Assembly: GCA_964429695.1 (NCBI GenBank) | Contig: CAYSCS010000073.1 | Coordinates: forward strand, 1-64,000 | Reading direction: 5' to 3' | From: CAYSCS01 sp964429695 | GTDB lineage: Bacteria; Acidobacteriota; Aminicenantia; Aminicenantales; Aminicenantaceae | DNA length: 64,000 bases | Part shown: one piece after another, positions 61,790 through 64,000 of the stretch | How positions within the stretch are numbered: position 1 is the stretch's first letter | Layout of the letters: each line of letters begins with the position of its first letter | Translations under genes and position numbers: made by a program | Notes under the pieces: model-generated | What the model was told of the DNA's origin: nothing | Databases searched by the model: none | The model's input: the letters and a program-made list of their open reading frames with translations, nothing else

Positions 61790-63127
61790 TCACCCCATTT
61801 TAATTTTCATCAAAATTATCTTTATCGTATGGAGAAAGATGAGAATTTGGAGTTTTAAATTGAGTAGAGACATGAATATCTGTTTATAAGACATATTTCC
61901 CGTGAATAGATTCCACAGAATTGAGCGCAGTATACCCCCCTGTTTATTTTTTTTCTGAGCAAGGTCGAGATGGACTTGGGAGAAAAGATTTGAGGAAGAG
62001 ATAAAGTCATTCAGAAAGAAGATGAAGCGGCCGTAGGCATTGTCTCGGATCAATCGTTTCTTTGCCCTCTTGTAGTAATGAAATAAAAAACTTTCTCCAT
62101 CAATGCCGTACAAGAAGGCTGCTTCAGCGGCAAGTTTGGCAGTAAAAAATGCAGATTCTATGCCGTTTTTGTAGTGACGGGAAAAACTTGCGTCGCCAAT
62201 GATTACCAGTCTATCGCTAAAAGGTTTTTTTGCAGGAGTCACAGGAATTTTTGGGTAACAGAGACAACAGGGTCTTAAAGAAGTGAAGGCATCTATTTCT
62301 TTGAGATTGAAGAACTCTTTAATCATCTCTGGTGAGGCGTCTTTCCTCCCCACCAGAGTCACAGTCAGATATTCTCCCTTGGGGATAAGAGTTCCGTATT
62401 TCAATATTCTTGATTTTGGCAAATAGACATGAATGGAAGAGCCGAATTTTTTTTCTATTACCTCAGAGCCAAGTTTGAATTCTGCCTGATAGGTAGTTAG
62501 AGTAGAGGGGGGTTGATAACCGAAGCCGAGGCTCTGAACCTTTTCCAAGAGGCGGGTGTTCACTCCAAAGGCACCCACGACTAAATCTGCCTCGAATTTT
62601 TCGGACTTTTGTTTTTGGCCAAAATATAGAAGAAGGGGGTCGTGCCTCCTCTGAGGTAGTGTTATCTCCCACACAGGCAAAGCTATGACCTTAGCTCCAC
62701 AATCTTGGGCGTAGCTGAGAAGGAAATCGTCAAAACTGATTATCTGCGGAAAATGAGAATAACGAGGCCCGTTTCCCCTGAAGACAGTCGATATCTTATT
62801 CTTTTTTTGCTCCTCACAAGAAAGAGAGAGGGAATCTTCACCTACATGAAGAAAATAACCTTCCAACCTGCTGATGATTCTCCTTTCGGGTAAGAAGATT
62901 CCTTCTTCCTTAAGGCTCTGGAGAAGTGTCTCAGATAAAACTCCTGCGCAGAGGTTGCATCCTCGAGGTCCTCGCTCGAGGAAATCTTTGCCGTCGAAGA
63001 TTGTAAGCGAGAGGTTTATTCCCTCCCTTTTCGCAAACTTCTGGATGAAATGGACGGAGAAAGAACCAGCTGGTCCCCCTCCGATGATTGCAATTCTTGA
63101 ACCTTCTTTAAGCCTGAATTCTCTCAT
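61790..63127 (-). CDS. FAD-dependent oxidoreductase, geranylgeranyl-reductase type
   Basis: A 445-residue flavoprotein. The N-terminal dinucleotide fold reads RIAIIGGGPAGSFSVHF. A GPRGCNLCAGVLSE loop follows, recalling the Cys-containing loop of geranylgeranyl-reductase-like proteins, and the second FAD motif is LVIIGDASFSRHYKNGIESAF. The last 40 residues are hydrophobic and basic (LKLQILIFLHTIKIILMKIK), suggesting membrane attachment. It may saturate isoprenoid chains of lipids or quinones; substrate not decidable. The frame opens at 63193, but CTAAGG next to ATG 63127 and the family start support the latter. No neighbours in operon. Confidence 0.82.
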   Translation of the reverse strand: MREFRLKEGSRIAIIGGGPAGSFSVHFIQKFAKREGINLSLTIFDGKDFLERGPRGCNLCAGVLSETLLQSLKEEGIFLPERRIISRLEGYFLHVGEDSLSLSCEEQKKNKISTVFRGNGPRYSHFPQIISFDDFLLSYAQDCGAKVIALPVWEITLPQRRHDPLLLYFGQKQKSEKFEADLVVGAFGVNTRLLEKVQSLGFGYQPPSTLTTYQAEFKLGSEVIEKKFGSSIHVYLPKSRILKYGTLIPKGEYLTVTLVGRKDASPEMIKEFFNLKEIDAFTSLRPCCLCYPKIPVTPAKKPFSDRLVIIGDASFSRHYKNGIESAFFTAKLAAEAAFLYGIDGESFLFHYYKRAKKRLIRDNAYGRFIFFLNDFISSSNLFSQVHLDLAQKKNKQGGILRSILWNLFTGNMSYKQIFMSLLNLKLQILIFLHTIKIILMKIKMG

Positions 63128-63446
63128 CCTTAGGTTATTATATTCAAATATTCTTATTAATTCTATAGAATCTATATAAATAATAATAAACAATTTTTTA
63201 AGCTTGAGAAAAAGACAAAGAAAAAGATATTTTAAATGCTTGGAGAAGAGTTGAGCAAAGATAAGGAGGAAACTAAATTTAAATTCACTTAGGGGTGTTT
63301 AGCCTTATCTTAGGAAGTGATTTTCTCCTTTGTGTCTATCTTTTAAAGGAGTTTTTTATTTAAAAAAGCAGTGAAGATTTTGCTTCTAATCTGCCCTTGT
63401 TTATACATTTATAATGACTCTACCATAAATTCTCGAAGAGAAGGGC

Positions 63447-63953
63447 TTACTCTTCGGGTTTGGGATGTTTTATTTTTTCCCATGAAGAGGCAAAATCAAA
63501 AGGCTTATCGTGGGCATTTTGATGACAGGTTAAACAATGTTTTTCAATCGCAGCCATACTCTCATACAAGATAAGGCCGTTTCTTACAGCTTCTTCTCTA
63601 TTTTTCATCACATTCAAACTCTTGTAGTTACTTCCGGGACCGTGGCACACTTCGCATGAAACTCCTTCTTCTTTAAGAAAAGGTTCTTTTTCGTGGAGCG
63701 GAGCATGACATTTAAGACAGGCAGGATTTTCTGCAGCGTTCTCAGCAAGCGCCATTGCTTCTTCAGAGAGGAGGGCTGTATAGGATTTTGCGTGCTTGCT
63801 TTCTTCCCAGATAGGATGCTGTTTTCCCTGTTTTTCAGTCCTGTGGCAGATCTTGCATTTATCCGCCCCCACATACAGGAATTCCTGACTGAGAAGACTC
63901 ATGGAGCACAAAAAGCCTGTAACAAGGATGACAAGGAATGAGACTTTTTTCAT
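63447..63953 (-). CDS. Periplasmic tetrahaem cytochrome c (c554-like)
   Basis: A 168-residue exported cytochrome. Residues 1-22 form a signal peptide. Four CxxCH haem-binding motifs lie at 33-37 (CKICH), 79-83 (CLKCH), 100-104 (CEVCH) and 140-144 (CLTCH). SKHAKSY and CEVCHGPGSNY resemble the cytochrome c554/doubled-CXXCH families. It would relay electrons in the periplasm, possibly to an unseen partner, and needs the cytochrome c maturation system. AAGGAG lies just before ATG 63953, and the upstream region runs out of the window. Confidence 0.9.
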   Translation of the reverse strand: MKKVSFLVILVTGFLCSMSLLSQEFLYVGADKCKICHRTEKQGKQHPIWEESKHAKSYTALLSEEAMALAENAAENPACLKCHAPLHEKEPFLKEEGVSCEVCHGPGSNYKSLNVMKNREEAVRNGLILYESMAAIEKHCLTCHQNAHDKPFDFASSWEKIKHPKPEE

Positions 63954-64000
63954 TTTTACTCCTTTTCAAAAAATATTAAGCAATCAATTTACGCCTGTCA

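Overview
The window is a continuous piece of a bacterial chromosome with moderate GC (mid-40s percent by eye). It holds about 50 protein genes on both strands. I see no tRNA, rRNA, CRISPR array, insertion sequence or phage gene. The host has an outer membrane (TonB-dependent receptor, secreted peptidases, periplasmic multihaem cytochrome). It looks like an anaerobe that lives on amino acids, peptides and acyl-CoA intermediates (indolepyruvate:ferredoxin oxidoreductase, ETF/FixCX, B12-dependent mutase, trimethylamine-methyltransferase homologue, nickel uptake). The mix recalls uncultured Aminicenantota/Acidobacteriota-like lineages, but that placement is a low-confidence inference.

Region 1 (1-5471): about 0.8 kb without a convincing gene, then a promoter overlapped by a perfect GTGTTAC-N13-GTAACAC palindrome. 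This matches the NikR operator I remember for delta-proteobacteria. It controls a tight operon of TonB-dependent receptor, ECF substrate-binding membrane protein, SAM methyltransferase, EcfT and EcfA. I read this as a nickel-repressed route across both membranes, with a non-NikM S component and an embedded methyltransferase.

Region 2 (5.8-16.2 kb): mtnP plus a PfkB kinase on the plus strand. On the minus strand are VOC epimerase, acyl-CoA dehydrogenase, FixC, FixX, then EtfB and EtfA, behind a good sigma-70 promoter. This is an acyl-CoA oxidation/quinone-reduction module. The dehydrogenase lacks a glutamate at both usual catalytic-base positions. Next comes an MFS transporter with an MttB-family (non-pyrrolysine) methyltransferase.

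Region 3 (17-30 kb): HisC-like aminotransferase with IorAB (amino acid to 2-oxoacid to acyl-CoA); a hydroxyacyl-CoA dehydrogenase/enoyl-CoA hydratase fusion with a thiolase; and a minus-strand operon of a class III CoA-transferase with a three-subunit molybdenum hydroxylase.

Region 4 (30-39 kb): a plus-strand operon of FadH-like flavin/4Fe-4S reductase, ferredoxin, a VOC protein missing a metal-ligand histidine, B12-binding and catalytic subunits of methylmalonyl-CoA mutase, and HyuA/HyuB. With regions 2 and 3 it makes a large CoA-thioester catabolic island whose starting substrate I cannot name.

Region 5 (39-49.5 kb): secreted or exported proteins: an S9 peptidase fused to a degenerate FGE-like domain, a HisC-like enzyme with a Tat signal, a secreted protein with three repeats and a CocE/X-Pro peptidase, plus an Ldh-family dehydrogenase.

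Region 6 (49.5-64 kb): housekeeping genes yebC-ruvC-ruvA-ruvB-queA, carAB-tag, an isochorismatase-type hydrolase, mnmA, a thiamine-binding protein, a FAD oxidoreductase of the geranylgeranyl-reductase type and a tetrahaem cytochrome. Several intergenic gaps of 300-800 bp are AT-rich and share short diverged similarities with each other.
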